Source: Paraburkholderia phenazinium (lineage in GTDB: Bacteria; Pseudomonadota; Gammaproteobacteria; Burkholderiales; Burkholderiaceae). Taken from it: 64,000 nt of DNA. The notes below the pieces were generated by a model, which was not told the origin of the DNA, made no database searches, and saw nothing but the letters and a program-made list of their open reading frames with translations. The translations under genes were made by a program, and so were the position numbers. Where the stretch lies: assembly GCF_900100735.1 (NCBI RefSeq), contig NZ_FNCJ01000005.1, positions 124,001-188,000 on the forward strand, written 5' to 3'. This document shows positions 16,673 through 27,100 of the stretch, in pieces. The first letter of the stretch is position 1, and every line of letters begins with the position of its first letter.

Positions 16673-18310
16673 ATGTTGAACAAGTTGTCGATCCGCGCCT
16701 GCCTGAGCTTGATGATTGCCTTTTTCGGTGTCGTATTGCTGATCGGGGCGGCGGCGGGGTTGCTGTCGCTACGCGCCAGTAACGACTCGCTGCAACAGAT
16801 GTATACGGTGGATACCCCCGCGGTGGCCGACCTAGAGGGTAGCGCCGGCCAGTTGCTGCGTCTGCGCCTCGCGCTGGCCACCTACGCATCGCTTGTCGAC
16901 TTGAACGATCAGGACGGCGCAACGGCGGTTCTGCAGCGCTTCGACCAGTATCTGAAAGTCTCGAACGATCGCCTTGCTCACTATCTGAGCCGCGCCGGTT
17001 CGGATGACGAAGAGCAGCGCCTCATCAAGGACATGCAGGACAAGCGCGACATCTTCCTGCACGAGGGCGTCGATCCGGCGATGGCCGCGCTCAAGTCGGG
17101 CGACAAGCCGACCTTCCAGCAATTGCAGGCGCACAAGCTACCCTCGCTCTACAACACCTACGAAAAGTCGATGCTCGCTCTGGAGCAACTGCAACTGAGC
17201 CATGGCGCGCAGCGCTATCAGGACGCCCAGGATCGTTTCTTTGCGATCAGCGTCGCGGTTGGCGTGGGGATGGTGCTGGCGCTGGTGTTTTCGTGGCTGG
17301 GGCGGATGGTGTTGGTGCATGCGATCGTCGACCCGGTGGATGCGACCATCGGCCAGTTTGAGCGAATCGCCGAGGGGGACCTGACCGGGCGCATCGAAGT
17401 CGTCAGCGACAACGAAATGGGCAAGCTTGCCGCCGCGCTGCGCAAGATGCAGGACTCGCTGATCTCGACCGTGAACACGGTCCGACAAGGTACTGAATCG
17501 ATCGACACGGGCGTCAGCGAAATCGCCGCCGGCAACGCCGACCTGTCGCAGCGCACCGAAGAACAAGCCGCTTCGCTAGAAGAGACTGCGGCAAGCATCG
17601 AACAACTGACCTCCACCGTCAAGCAAACGGCCGAGAACGCCAAGCAGGCGAGTTCACTCGCGCAAGGCGCTTCGACCCTCGCCGCGCAGGGCGGCGAGCT
17701 GACCCAGCAGGTGGTGGGCACGATGAATCACATGGTCGACGATTCGCGCCGGATTGCCGATATCGTCGGCGTGATCGAAGGCATTGCGTTCCAGACCAAC
17801 ATTCTCGCGCTCAACGCGGCCGTCGAAGCGGCCCGCGCGGGCGAGCAGGGCCGCGGCTTCGCGGTGGTGGCGAGCGAAGTGCGCTCGCTGGCACAGCGTA
17901 GCGCCGGCGCTGCCAAAGAGATCAAGACGATGATCGACGATTCGAATGCGCGCGTGCAGACTGGCGCACAACTGGTCGAACGCTCGGGCACGACGATGAC
18001 CGAGATCGTCGACGCGATCGTTCGGGTGAGCGCGATCATGAGCGAGATCGCCGCGGCGGCGACGGAGCAGAGCACGGGTATCGATCAGGTCAATCTCGCG
18101 GTCGCGCAGATGGATGAAGTGACCCAGCAGAACGCGGCGCTGGTCGAGCAGGCCGCCGCTGCGGCCAGCTCGCTGGAAGATCAGGCGCGCCGCTTGACGG
18201 CGGCGGTGGCGGTGTTCCGTACCGGGTCGGGCGGGGCGCCCGCCGTGCGCTCACCGGCGACGGTTCAGGCGCGCACGAGTGGCGGCAGCGCGCGAGCGGT
18301 TGCAGCGTAG
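16673..18310 (+). CDS. Methyl-accepting chemotaxis protein, Tar/Tsr topology
   Basis: Inner-membrane chemoreceptor signalling to CheW/CheA. 545 residues: TM1 (about 8-32), periplasmic four-helix ligand domain (about 35-185, many Q/E/R heptads, TarH-like), TM2 ([21 protein letters not shown], about 188-210), HAMP ([21 protein letters not shown]), and the cytoplasmic methyl-accepting domain. That domain has the invariant tip [35 protein letters not shown] 8 bases upstream supports ATG 16673. It does not end in the NWETF-type CheR pentapeptide. Transcription from the sigma-28 promoter at 16521 is expected. The ligand is unknown. Confidence 0.95.
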   Translation: MLNKLSIRACLSLMIAFFGVVLLIGAAAGLLSLRASNDSLQQMYTVDTPAVADLEGSAGQLLRLRLALATYASLVDLNDQDGATAVLQRFDQYLKVSNDRLAHYLSRAGSDDEEQRLIKDMQDKRDIFLHEGVDPAMAALKSGDKPTFQQLQAHKLPSLYNTYEKSMLALEQLQLSHGAQRYQDAQDRFFAISVAVGVGMVLALVFSWLGRMVLVHAIVDPVDATIGQFERIAEGDLTGRIEVVSDNEMGKLAAALRKMQDSLISTVNTVRQGTESIDTGVSEIAAGNADLSQRTEEQAASLEETAASIEQLTSTVKQTAENAKQASSLAQGASTLAAQGGELTQQVVGTMNHMVDDSRRIADIVGVIEGIAFQTNILALNAAVEAARAGEQGRGFAVVASEVRSLAQRSAGAAKEIKTMIDDSNARVQTGAQLVERSGTTMTEIVDAIVRVSAIMSEIAAAATEQSTGIDQVNLAVAQMDEVTQQNAALVEQAAAAASSLEDQARRLTAAVAVFRTGSGGAPAVRSPATVQARTSGGSARAVAA

Positions 18311-18314
18311 TACG

Positions 18315-19205
18315 TCAACTAAAGAGCCGCACCAAAGCGGCACGCGCATTGGTGACGCGCTCGCTTTCGCCGGAGCGTCCCGCCAACAGGTGAAACTCCA
18401 CCGGGGGCAGCGCCGGCAATCCCACGCTCGCTCCACACGCAACCACCCCGGGGCCGATCGACGATTCATTCAGGCAGCCGATGCCGAGCCCCGCCTTCAG
18501 CGCAAGCTGCAAACCCGCGACACCGGACGCGGAGTGCGCGATCAGGTACGGCACCTTGTGTTCGTCGAGCAGCTTGACCACAAAGCGCTGCAACTGACAG
18601 CTGGACGGCAGCAGCACGAGTGGAAACGGTTGGCTCAGGCCTGGATTCGCGTCGGTCGCGATCGCCCAAAGCAGCTTCTCGCGGCGCACGACGATGCCTT
18701 TGTCGCGTGCGCTGCCGGTGGCGCCGCGCTTGGGCTGCGGCGTCATGAGGCGCAACGACAAACCGATGTCGAAGGCCGCGTCGCCGCCGGCGCTCTCGTC
18801 GATGACCGCGCTGGGCAGCACCGTGACGTGCAGCTTTAGCCGCGGATATTGCTCTGAGAACGTTTTTAGAATGCGGGCAATATCGTGCGGACGGTAGTAA
18901 TCGGTGATCGCGATGCGCAGTTCGCCGTCGAGCGAATGGCCTTGCAGGTCTTCGAAGGCCGCTTCGCTCATGGCGAGGATGCGGCGTGCGTGCTCGAGCA
19001 GCCGGGCGCCGGCATGCGTGGCGGAGACGCCTTGCTTGCTGCGCACGAACAACGGCTGGCCCACGCGCTCCTCCAGCTTCTTCAACTGCTCGCTTACCGA
19101 CGATTGCGACAGGAACACCCGCTCGGAGCCAGCCGAGACGCTGCCGGCCTCGGCGACCGCGACGAAGGTGCGCAATTGGCTCAAATCGAATCCACGCCAG
19201 CTCAT
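18315..19205 (-). CDS. LysR-family transcription regulator
   Basis: 296-residue LTTR. The N-terminal winged HTH reads FDLSQLRTFVAVAEAGSVSAGSERVFLSQSSVSEQLKKLEERVG. The effector domain (about 90-290) includes GELRIAITDYYRPHDIARIL and SGVAGLQLALKAGLGIGCL. Its end is only 4 bases from the chemoreceptor stop (convergent). It is divergent from the MFS gene at 19303, so it probably regulates that transporter. Confidence 0.92.
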   Translation of the reverse strand: MSWRGFDLSQLRTFVAVAEAGSVSAGSERVFLSQSSVSEQLKKLEERVGQPLFVRSKQGVSATHAGARLLEHARRILAMSEAAFEDLQGHSLDGELRIAITDYYRPHDIARILKTFSEQYPRLKLHVTVLPSAVIDESAGGDAAFDIGLSLRLMTPQPKRGATGSARDKGIVVRREKLLWAIATDANPGLSQPFPLVLLPSSCQLQRFVVKLLDEHKVPYLIAHSASGVAGLQLALKAGLGIGCLNESSIGPGVVACGASVGLPALPPVEFHLLAGRSGESERVTNARAALVRLFS

Positions 19206-19302
19206 GATTCGGAATCTCCGATGGAAGTGATCTAATTTTCCGGCTTTTCCGATGACTCGTCCAGCTTTACGATCGCCTCAGTTCATCAATGCTGAGGTCA
19301 TC

Positions 19303-20619
19303 ATGAGAAGTGAATCTTTACGAGCTGTACAGACACACCGAACCCGCGGCGCCAATCACCGCTGGAAGGTGCTGGGGGTCGGCTTTGCCGCCAACGCCAG
19401 CTTTTCGGCGGCGTTCTCCGGCATCCCGACGACCGCGGTGTTTTTGCGCTCCGGTTACCACGTCGGCAATAGCGGTCTCGGGCTGGTGCTTGGCATGCTC
19501 GGGCTCGGCATCGCACTCAGCGAATTGCCTTGGGGTCTTCTGACTGACCGTTGGGGCGACCGGCGCGTTTTGCTGCTCGGCCTCGGTGCTACCGCTGCGG
19601 CGCTCGCGGGCATGGCGCTGTTCGTCGTGCCGAGCGACGCCTATGTGCCCGGTCTTGCGACGCTGGCGCTTGGCCTGTTGCTGGTCGGCTTGCTGGGCGG
19701 CAGCGTGAATGGTTCGAGCGGCCGCGCAGTGATGGCGTGGTTCCGCGAAGGCGAGCGCGGTCTAGCCATGAGCATCCGACAGACAGCGGTGCCCGCCGGC
19801 GGCGGTCTCGGGGCGCTGATGTTGCCGGCGCTCGCGTCGCACTTCGGCTTTGCCAGCGTGTATGGCGTGCTGGCGCTGCTATGCGCGGTGACGGCGGCGT
19901 TTGCGTGGCGCTGGTTGCATGAGCCGTCGCTCCTGGAACATTCCGATAGTCAACGCAGTGCTGCCGATCTCGCCGCATCGGGCGCGAACTCCGGCCCATT
20001 GAGCGATGCCCGTGTGTGGCGGGTCGCGCTGGGGATCGGCGCACTATGTGTCCCGCAACTCGCGGTGGTGACCTTCGCGACGGTGTTCCTGCATGACTTC
20101 AGTCACGCCGGCGTCGTGCTGATTAGCGCGACGATGGCGGCGGTGCAAACCGGCGCGGCGGTCGCCCGGGTCTGGAGCGGTCGTTGGACCGACCAGCGCG
20201 GCAACCGGCGCGCGTATATGCGGGGCTGCAGTCTGCTGAGCGCCGCGCTGTTTGCACTGCTGGCGCTGGTGACGGCTGCGAGTGGCGCGCATCACGCGGC
20301 ACTGACGATGGTGTTCGCCGGCCTTGTCGTCCTTGGTGGCGTGAGCGCCTCGGCTTGGCACGGCGTGGCGTTTACCGAACTGGCAACGCTTGCCGGCACG
20401 CGTCGCGCCGGCACCGCGCTGGCGATGGGCAATACGTTTGCCTTCCTGACGCTGTTCGTGACGCCGCTGGCCATTCCGCTGCTGCTCTCGGTCGGCTCGT
20501 GGCCGTTGGTGTGGGCGGTGGGCAGTGCATGTGCGTTGATCGCGTTGCCGGTGTTTCCGCGTGCCGTCTCAGCCGGTGCGCCTGCCGTGCGACGCACACC
20601 GGTGCGGTGTGAACCTTAA
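19303..20619 (+). CDS. MFS transporter
   Basis: About 438 residues with 12 predicted helices. It begins MRSESLRAVQ, chosen because GAGG lies 5 bases before ATG 19303; an upstream in-frame ATG at 19252 is possible. MFS motif A reads LTDRWGDRRVLLLG. Other helices include GLGLVLGMLGLGIALSELPWG and RQTAVPAGGGLGALMLPAL, the latter typical of the CynX/NarK-like or oxalate/formate-type groups. Substrate unknown. Divergent from a LysR gene, a common regulator/exporter pairing. Confidence 0.86.
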   Translation: MRSESLRAVQTHRTRGANHRWKVLGVGFAANASFSAAFSGIPTTAVFLRSGYHVGNSGLGLVLGMLGLGIALSELPWGLLTDRWGDRRVLLLGLGATAAALAGMALFVVPSDAYVPGLATLALGLLLVGLLGGSVNGSSGRAVMAWFREGERGLAMSIRQTAVPAGGGLGALMLPALASHFGFASVYGVLALLCAVTAAFAWRWLHEPSLLEHSDSQRSAADLAASGANSGPLSDARVWRVALGIGALCVPQLAVVTFATVFLHDFSHAGVVLISATMAAVQTGAAVARVWSGRWTDQRGNRRAYMRGCSLLSAALFALLALVTAASGAHHAALTMVFAGLVVLGGVSASAWHGVAFTELATLAGTRRAGTALAMGNTFAFLTLFVTPLAIPLLLSVGSWPLVWAVGSACALIALPVFPRAVSAGAPAVRRTPVRCEP

Positions 20620-20716
20620 GCGGGGAAATACGTAAGAGGGATTCGAGGGATGTTCTGAAATTCCGACAAATAAACTCTGTAATCCTTATGGTTGAAAGGC
20701 GATTCTCGACAGGATG

Positions 20717-20730
20717 ATTTGATTCGGAAA
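20717..20730 (+). promoter_or_regulatory. 14-base motif shared with 23307 (copy 1)
   Basis: ATTTGATTCGGAAA in the AT-rich leader of the first response regulator, about 150 bases before its ATG. The same word with one change recurs upstream of the MIP-kinase pair. It is a candidate binding site for one of the RcsB-like regulators. Confidence 0.4.
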
Positions 20731-20882
20731 GCTCCGATTAAAAATTCTTTAACCGAGTGATTTTATGGAGGCGCCCGCCGCGCCATTTCGATGCCGTGAG
20801 CCGGGCCGGGCGAGCGGCACGCCTGACAGCGTTGCATCGAAATGGGTGACGCGTATACACATACAACAATCGAGAGATAACC

Positions 20883-21533
20883 ATGGTGAACCTTCGAGTC
20901 ATCCTGGCAGACGATCATCCCTTCGTTCTGCTCGGAGTCCGTTCTGCACTTTCCGCACATCGCGACATCCTGATTGCCGGGGAGGCGACGGGCCCCACGA
21001 GCCTGATCGATCTGCTGCGCAGCGTCCCCTGCGATGTGCTCGTCACCGATCTGACCATGCCCGAGGTGCGCGGCGCCATGGGCGACGGCTTGCACCTCAT
21101 CCGCCGCATCCGCGATGAATGGCCGGCACTACGCGTGGTGGTGCTGACCGGTCTGACGAACACGGCCATCCTGAGGTCGGTCGTGTCGGACGGCGCTGTA
21201 GGCATACTCAACAAGACCGAAGCGATGACTGAACTGATCGCGGCAATCCGCTGCGCCGCAGACGGCCGCGTATTCATTAGCGGCTCCATTCTCGAAGCGC
21301 TTGCCGAACTCAAAAGTGAATCGGATGGCACATGGCGAATAAGTCATCTGTCGTCGCGAGAATCCGAGGTTATCGGATTGTTCTCACAAGGTAAGTCGAT
21401 ATCTGAAATCGCACGTGCGCTAGGGCGCGATGCTCGCACCGTCAGCCGACAGAAGCGCATTGCGATGGCAAAGCTTGGCGTCGCCAACGACCCTGGTTTG
21501 TTTGCCTATGTCAGAGCGCACGGGGTAGTCTGA
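20883..21533 (+). CDS. RcsB-like response regulator (1 of 3)
   Basis: 216-residue REC + LuxR-type HTH protein. The receiver has the acidic pair in VILADDHPFVLLG, phospho-acceptor Asp56 in LVTDLTMPE and the Lys in GILNKTEA. The DNA-binding part (about 150-205) reads LSSRESEVIGLFSQGKSISEIARALGRDARTVSRQKRIAMAKLGV. The S/RxQK...AMxKLGV pattern is that of RcsB rather than NarL. It is first of three paralogues in a row, followed by a MIP channel and a BvgS-like kinase. It has its own 5' leader with the ATTTGATTCGGAAA motif. Cognate kinase is inferred, not shown. Confidence 0.9.
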   Translation: MVNLRVILADDHPFVLLGVRSALSAHRDILIAGEATGPTSLIDLLRSVPCDVLVTDLTMPEVRGAMGDGLHLIRRIRDEWPALRVVVLTGLTNTAILRSVVSDGAVGILNKTEAMTELIAAIRCAADGRVFISGSILEALAELKSESDGTWRISHLSSRESEVIGLFSQGKSISEIARALGRDARTVSRQKRIAMAKLGVANDPGLFAYVRAHGVV

Positions 21534-21700
21534 TAATTAAGTCGGATAGCTAAATAAAATGCTTGTAGAGGTGATGATCGATTGGCATTTCGGAGCAATC
21601 TTATGTTTGTGCCATGGCAAATGTTTGATGCTCGCCGCTGGGCCAGTTGTTCCGCTAGAGAGAGCGACCGGGAACCGAGAAACCGGGAGAGCCAGAAACA

Positions 21701-22393
21701 ATGTACGAAAGCGCCGACACAAGCACACCCGTTAGAACCATCATTGCGGACGATCATCCGCTTGTCCTGTTGGCCGTTGAAAACCTGATGTCCGGTTTTC
21801 CAAATATGGAGGTTGTCGGTCGAGCTTCGGATACCGACGAGCTGTTTGCAGAAGCCGATCGCGTCGAATGCGATCTTGCCGTGATGGACCTGCACATGCC
21901 CGGCAAACTTGAAGGCGACTGCTTCGCCAGCCTGAGGCAGTTCCGCAAGCGTTATCCACAAGTGGCGCTCGTGGTGCTGACCATGGAGACCGACGCCAGC
22001 GCGCTGCAGAAGGTACTCTCGCTGGGAGTCGAAGCGCTCTTGAGCAAGCGTGACCGGATCGACCTCATCCATGTGGCGGTTGTGAGCGCGCTGGCGCGTG
22101 AGCGCTATGTCAGCCCAGCGGTGCGCGCGTTGATCGCCGACGCGGCTCAGGCACGCCGGCTCGAGTTCGTACGCGAAATGCTGACGCCGCGTGAACTGGA
22201 TGTGCTCGCCCTATATGCGTCGGGCATAGGCGTGACGGAGATCGCCAGGCGGTTTGCCCGCAGCGTCAAGACGATCAGCTCGCAGAAGTGCGCCGCCATG
22301 CGCAAGCTCGGGCTGAAGAGCGACTCCGAGCTATTCAAGTTTGCCGTCGAATACGGCGTGCTGCCCGAAGACACTTCGCACAGCCGGCGCTGA
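21701..22393 (+). CDS. RcsB-like response regulator (2 of 3)
   Basis: 230 residues. Receiver: TIIADDHPLVLLAVENLM, phospho-acceptor Asp63 in AVMDLHMPG, Lys in LLSKRDR. LuxR-type HTH near 155-210: LTPRELDVLALYASGIGVTEIARRFARSVKTISSQKCAAMRKLGL, very close to RcsB. The C-terminal tail (PEDTSHSRR) is longer than in the other two. A 167-base gap separates it from the first regulator, so separate control is possible. The gap is AT-richer and holds no gene. Confidence 0.9.
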   Translation: MYESADTSTPVRTIIADDHPLVLLAVENLMSGFPNMEVVGRASDTDELFAEADRVECDLAVMDLHMPGKLEGDCFASLRQFRKRYPQVALVVLTMETDASALQKVLSLGVEALLSKRDRIDLIHVAVVSALARERYVSPAVRALIADAAQARRLEFVREMLTPRELDVLALYASGIGVTEIARRFARSVKTISSQKCAAMRKLGLKSDSELFKFAVEYGVLPEDTSHSRR

Positions 22394-22503
22394 TCCGGTA
22401 CGTCGTCGCGTGCAGTGAGCCAGCGCGACGGTAAGAAACATGGCTGACCGCTCCGGGGGATGCACAGTGTGCACGGAGGGGCAGTCAATACCCCTACAAC
22501 AAT

Positions 22504-23148
22504 ATGAATTCGACTATTCGAGTCATCGTGGCTGACGACCACGCCTGCGTGCGCCTCGGCGTGCGGCATCTGCTGGAAAGCGAGCCTTACCTGTCGGTGG
22601 TCGGCGAGGCTTCGGACACGCAAACGCTCGCCGAGCTGCTCGATACCTGCCCTTGCGATGTGGTGGTCTCCGACATCGGCATGCCGGATATCGACGGCCT
22701 CAGTAACGCCACGCCGATCCTGCGGCGCGTCTTGCGCCACGCGCCGCATCCGCGCGTGGTGGTGCTGACCATGATCTGCCATCCGCCCACCTTGTCGGGT
22801 TTGCTGCACCTGGGCGTGTCGGCCATCGTCGACAAGCGCGACACGGTCGACGCACTGCCTGATGCGATCAACGCCGCCGTGGCGGGACGCAACTATCTGT
22901 CAGTCAGCGTGCAGGCCGCCTTCGCTGAAACGGGTTCTTTCCCACGTCCACGCGCTGGGATTCTGAGTGCGCGGGAGTGGGAGGTGTTCTGCCTTTATAT
23001 ACAGGGCAGGTCCATCTCTGAGATTGCCGTGCTGCTCAACCGCAGCGGCAAGACCATTAGCACGCAAAAGCGCAGTGCCATGCGCAAGCTTGGGCTCGAT
23101 TCAGAAACTGCCCTCATTAAATACGCCCAGCAGATAGGGTTGACCTGA
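22504..23148 (+). CDS. RcsB-like response regulator (3 of 3)
   Basis: 214 residues. Receiver: VIVADDHACVRLGVRHLL, phospho-acceptor Asp57 in VVVSDIGMPDIDG, Lys in IVDKRDT. LuxR-type HTH: LSAREWEVFCLYIQGRSISEIAVLLNRSGKTISTQKRSAMRKLGL. All receiver residues needed for phosphorylation are present in each of the three copies, so none looks degenerate. The three differ widely outside motifs, so the duplication is old. The MIP gene follows after about 245 bases. Confidence 0.9.
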   Translation: MNSTIRVIVADDHACVRLGVRHLLESEPYLSVVGEASDTQTLAELLDTCPCDVVVSDIGMPDIDGLSNATPILRRVLRHAPHPRVVVLTMICHPPTLSGLLHLGVSAIVDKRDTVDALPDAINAAVAGRNYLSVSVQAAFAETGSFPRPRAGILSAREWEVFCLYIQGRSISEIAVLLNRSGKTISTQKRSAMRKLGLDSETALIKYAQQIGLT

Positions 23149-23306
23149 ATGCCTGTGAGAGAAGTTCTTGTGAGCTGTCGGGTGGCTTCGCTGATTTAGG
23201 AATCGTCTGATTAGTGGGGCTGCGTCGCCATTCCATACTTGTGTGTGGCATGCGATTCATGGGCGGTTTCGGCAAACCTTTCACGAAAAAACGATTCGGC
23301 ATGCAA

Positions 23307-23320
23307 ATTTGATTCAGAAA
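23307..23320 (+). promoter_or_regulatory. 14-base motif shared with 20717 (copy 2)
   Basis: ATTTGATTCAGAAA, about 73 bases before the MIP start; 13 of 14 bases match the copy at 20717. It is a candidate operator linking both transcription units of the signalling module. Confidence 0.4.
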
Positions 23321-23392
23321 TCTGCATGGCAGCGGGCCGGCGCCCAAGGCGCGCTTTCGCACCGTGTGACTCGGAGAGTGAGGGGCGCAATG

Positions 23393-24136
23393 ATGAGCTT
23401 GAGCAAGCGGTTAGCGGTCGAATGTGCGGGCACGGCGTGGCTGGTGTTCGTGGGCTGCGGCAGCATCGTACTGAGTCCATCGGCCGGGCAACCCGGCTTT
23501 GGTGCGCTCCGGGTGGCGCTTGCCTTCGGGCTCGCACTCGCTATCGCGACCTATTCGCTGGAACGCCTGTCAGGCGCGCACTTCAACCCCATCGTGACGG
23601 TCGGGTACGCCATTGCCAACCGCTTCCCGATTCGCGATCTGGCGCCGTACATCGCCGCGCAGATTGGTGGGGCGCTGGTCGGCACTGCACTGCTCGCCTA
23701 CGTGGCTAGCGGGCGCCCGGGGTTCGATCTGGCGGCGAGCGAGTTCGCCGCCAACGGCTTCGGCGACCATTCCCCTGCAGACTATCAGCTCCATTCGGCG
23801 CTTGTGATCGAGCTACTGATGTCTTTCGCGCTGGTGATGGTGAATTTGCTGATGTCGCGCAAAAGCGTCTCCCGTTCCGTTTCGCCCCTGGTCAAAGGCA
23901 TCTGCCTGGCGTTGATTTATCTGATTGCACTGCCTGTTACCAATGGGGCGGTCAATCCGGCACGCTCCACCGGCCCGGCGTTGTTCGTCGGCGACTGGGC
24001 GCTCGATCAGCTTTGGCTGTTCTGGGCCGCGCCACTGACGGGCGCCATCGCCGCAGGCGTTTTGTACGCGCGCTTGTGGGGCAAGCCGAGTGCAAAGCGT
24101 GGAGGCGCGAGGGAGGAGCAAGGTGAGCTCGCCTGA
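23393..24136 (+). CDS. MIP-family channel with altered pore motifs
   Basis: A 247-residue six-helix major intrinsic protein (aquaporin/glyceroporin family). The N-terminus MSLSKRLAVECAGTAWLVFVGCGS is AqpZ-like. The first pore motif reads SGAHFNPIVT, so Asn65-Pro-Ile replaces Asn-Pro-Ala; the second, VNPARSTGPAL (188-190), is normal. By alignment to AqpZ, the selectivity-filter positions are Phe45, Tyr176 (His in AqpZ), Gly185 (Thr) and Arg191. This is not a standard water pore, so another small neutral solute is plausible. ATG 23393 is chosen over 23390 for GAGGGG spacing. Its last 14 bases overlap the start of the sensor kinase, implying coupled translation. Confidence 0.88.
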   Translation: MSLSKRLAVECAGTAWLVFVGCGSIVLSPSAGQPGFGALRVALAFGLALAIATYSLERLSGAHFNPIVTVGYAIANRFPIRDLAPYIAAQIGGALVGTALLAYVASGRPGFDLAASEFAANGFGDHSPADYQLHSALVIELLMSFALVMVNLLMSRKSVSRSVSPLVKGICLALIYLIALPVTNGAVNPARSTGPALFVGDWALDQLWLFWAAPLTGAIAAGVLYARLWGKPSAKRGGAREEQGELA

Positions 24137-27100
24137 TCTCCGCTCGCTCGCAGGATCCTGCGAGCCCGTCATGAGCGCGCTTCGCTTCCGGATTGGACTC
24201 AAGGTATTGCGGCCTCTGTGGCGGATCGCCGTGGTGCTGCTCATGCTGTTCGCCGCGCCGTTTGCGCTGGCGGCCAATCCATCGGGCGGCGTGGCGAAGC
24301 AGGCGAGCGGGACGGTGCCGGCGAAGCTCGTCGTCGGCACGCTCGCCGGTGGATGGGCGCCCTTCGAGGAGGTAGTCGATGGTCGCCTGACCGGCTTGAG
24401 CGCGGACTATCTGCGTACCCTCGTCGGTCCCGATGTGGTCCTCGAACCCCGGATCTTTTCCGATATGCCGCAACTGCTTGCGGCGGTCGCCGCCGGCAAG
24501 GTCGATGTGTTGATGAGCATCGCACGCACCCCGGAGCGCGAGCACAGTCTTAGCTTCACGGCACCCTATTTCTGGGCCACGACCTCCGCGGTCGTCAAGG
24601 CCAACGACAAGACCGTGCAGGATGTCACGCAGCTTGCCAACGCCCGGCTCGCCATCGAAAAGGGTTATGCGCTCGAGCGAGTGCTGCGTGAGCGTTTCCC
24701 GCGTGCGCAGATCGCGGCTTTCCCGGACACCGCCTCGGCCCTGCGTGCGGTGGTGCAGGGCCACGCCGACGCGTACCTGGGATTCACACCCACGGTTCAA
24801 TACGCGCTTGCGAGCGAAGAATTCGGCGGGCTGCGGATTGCTTTCGAAGAAAGCAGCCCCAGCGAACTGCGCTTCGCGGTGCCGCGTGAGCGCGCCGCGC
24901 TGCGCGATCGGCTCGACCGCGCGCTTGCCGCCATGTATCCGGCTGACGAAGCCGCTATCCGGGCGCGCTGGCTCGGCGCCAACTTCGATTCGCCCTCTAT
25001 CTACACGGCACGGCGTCTCGTGCTCACTCCCGCGGAGCAGGCATGGTTGCGTTCGCTGCCGCCCATCACCGTGGGCTTCGACAGCGGCTGGCCGCCGTTC
25101 AGCTACCTCGACGAGGCGGGTCGCCCGAGCGGCATTACCGCCGAATACCTCGACTATCTGAGCCGTACGCTCGGCATCCAGTTCACCCGTGCGCCGATTG
25201 CCGATTGGCCCGCCACCCTTGGTGCGTTTCAGCACGGCGATCTCGCGGTTCTGGCGACTGCGGCGCGCAGCGATCCGCGCCTAAACAACGCGGTGCATAC
25301 CCGCCCGTACGAAACCTATCCGCTCGTGATTGTGGGACGGGAGGACGAGCCCGCCGCGCGCAGTCTGAACGATTTCGCTGCACGTCGCATAGCCGTATCC
25401 GCCCATACAGCCGGTTCGGTTCCGTTCGCTTCTTATAGCATTCCGGCCGGGGATGTGACTGTTTCCCCTAACCTCCAGCAGGCGCTAGATCTGGTGGCGC
25501 GCGGCAAGGCGGATGTGCTGGTAGGCAATGTCGCTGCCATCGATCTCGAGTTGGAGCAGCACTACAAGGGCGAGCTGAAGATTCTCGGCACGGTCGGCGA
25601 ATCCGATTCGTTGAGCTTTGCCGTGCGCTCCGATCTGGCGCCGCTCGCCGGCTTGATCGATCGTGCATTGCTGGCTATGCCGCCTGCGGAAAAGCAGCGC
25701 ATCCGCCAGAAATGGGTCACCGGTAATGGCGGCGAGCACAGCATATGGAGCATGCCGGCCGTGCGCCTGCTGCCTTTGCTGATCTGCATCGGCGCAGTGC
25801 TGGTGGTGACGCTGCGCGCTTACCTGCTGCTGCAGCGCGAGGTGCGGTTGCGCAAGCAGACCGAGCGCGAACTGGCGGCGCAACTCATTTTCCAGCAGAC
25901 CATGATGGAGATGGTGCCGTATCCGCTCGTTGCGAAAGATCTCCAAGGCCGCTATATCGCCATCAATCGTGCCTACGAGGAGAGCTCCGGCTTGCCGCGC
26001 GAGCAGATCCTGGGTCGGACGGGCGAGGAAGTGCAGGTTTGGGGGGCCGCGAACAGCTATAAGCTGGAACGCGCTACCCGGGAAGCGATGAAGACCGGCG
26101 AGCGCTCCCAGTTGGAGCTCGAATTCGCGGGTACAAATGGCCAGGTGCGGCATGGTCTGTTCTGGACCAGCTTGTGCCGCGGCGTCGACGGCAAGCCCTC
26201 CTGTGTGCTTGGTACGGTGGTCGACATTACCGACATCCGGCGTGCCGAAATGCACGCACGCGAGAACGAGCGGCGCTTGTTCGATGTGACGCGCTCGTTG
26301 CCGGCGGTGGTGTTTCAATTGCGGCGCGACTTGCACGGCCGCTACTCGTTCCCCTACATCGGCGGTGACACCAGGAATCTGCTGGGCGGCGATAGCAGTG
26401 CTCTCATGAAGCTAGGCGAGATCGACTTCGAGCGCGTGTGGGCGGATGACCGGCCACGCGTGCTGGCTGAGCTCGAGCGTTCCGCGTGCTCCGAACGGCC
26501 GATTCACATGGAGTTTCGCTCCCACGCGTGCGACGGCGTGCGCTGGGTACGGGCCGAACTGGTGCCGCGTCGCGAAGCCACCGGTAGTGTGGTGTGGAGC
26601 GGATATTGGGTTGACGCGAGTGCGGAGCATGCCCGCTCCGAGGAACTGGCGCGCGCCCGCGATCTGGCCGAGGCCGCCTCGCGCGCCAAGGACGACTTCC
26701 TGGCCATGATGAGCCACGAGATCCGCACGCCAATGAACGGTGTGCTCGGGCTCGTCGAAGTGCTCGAACGCACGCGCCTGAATGCGGATCAGGGGGAAAT
26801 GCTCAGCATGATCCATGAGTCCGCGGGCGCGCTGCTGCAGATTCTGGATGACCTGCTCGATTACTCGAAGATAGAGGCCGGCCGCCTGAGCATCGAGTCG
26901 GAGCCGATCGACCTGCGCGAGCTGGTCGACAACGCGGTGGGCCTGCTCGCGGGGCGAGCTCACGAGAAGGGTCTCAAAGTACGCGTGGACATCGCCCCTG
27001 AGGTAGCGGCCAGTTTGCGGGGTGACAGCGTGCGACTGCGGCAGATCCTCTTCAATCTGCTCGGCAATGCGATCAAGTTCACCCTGGCGGGCGAGGTCGA

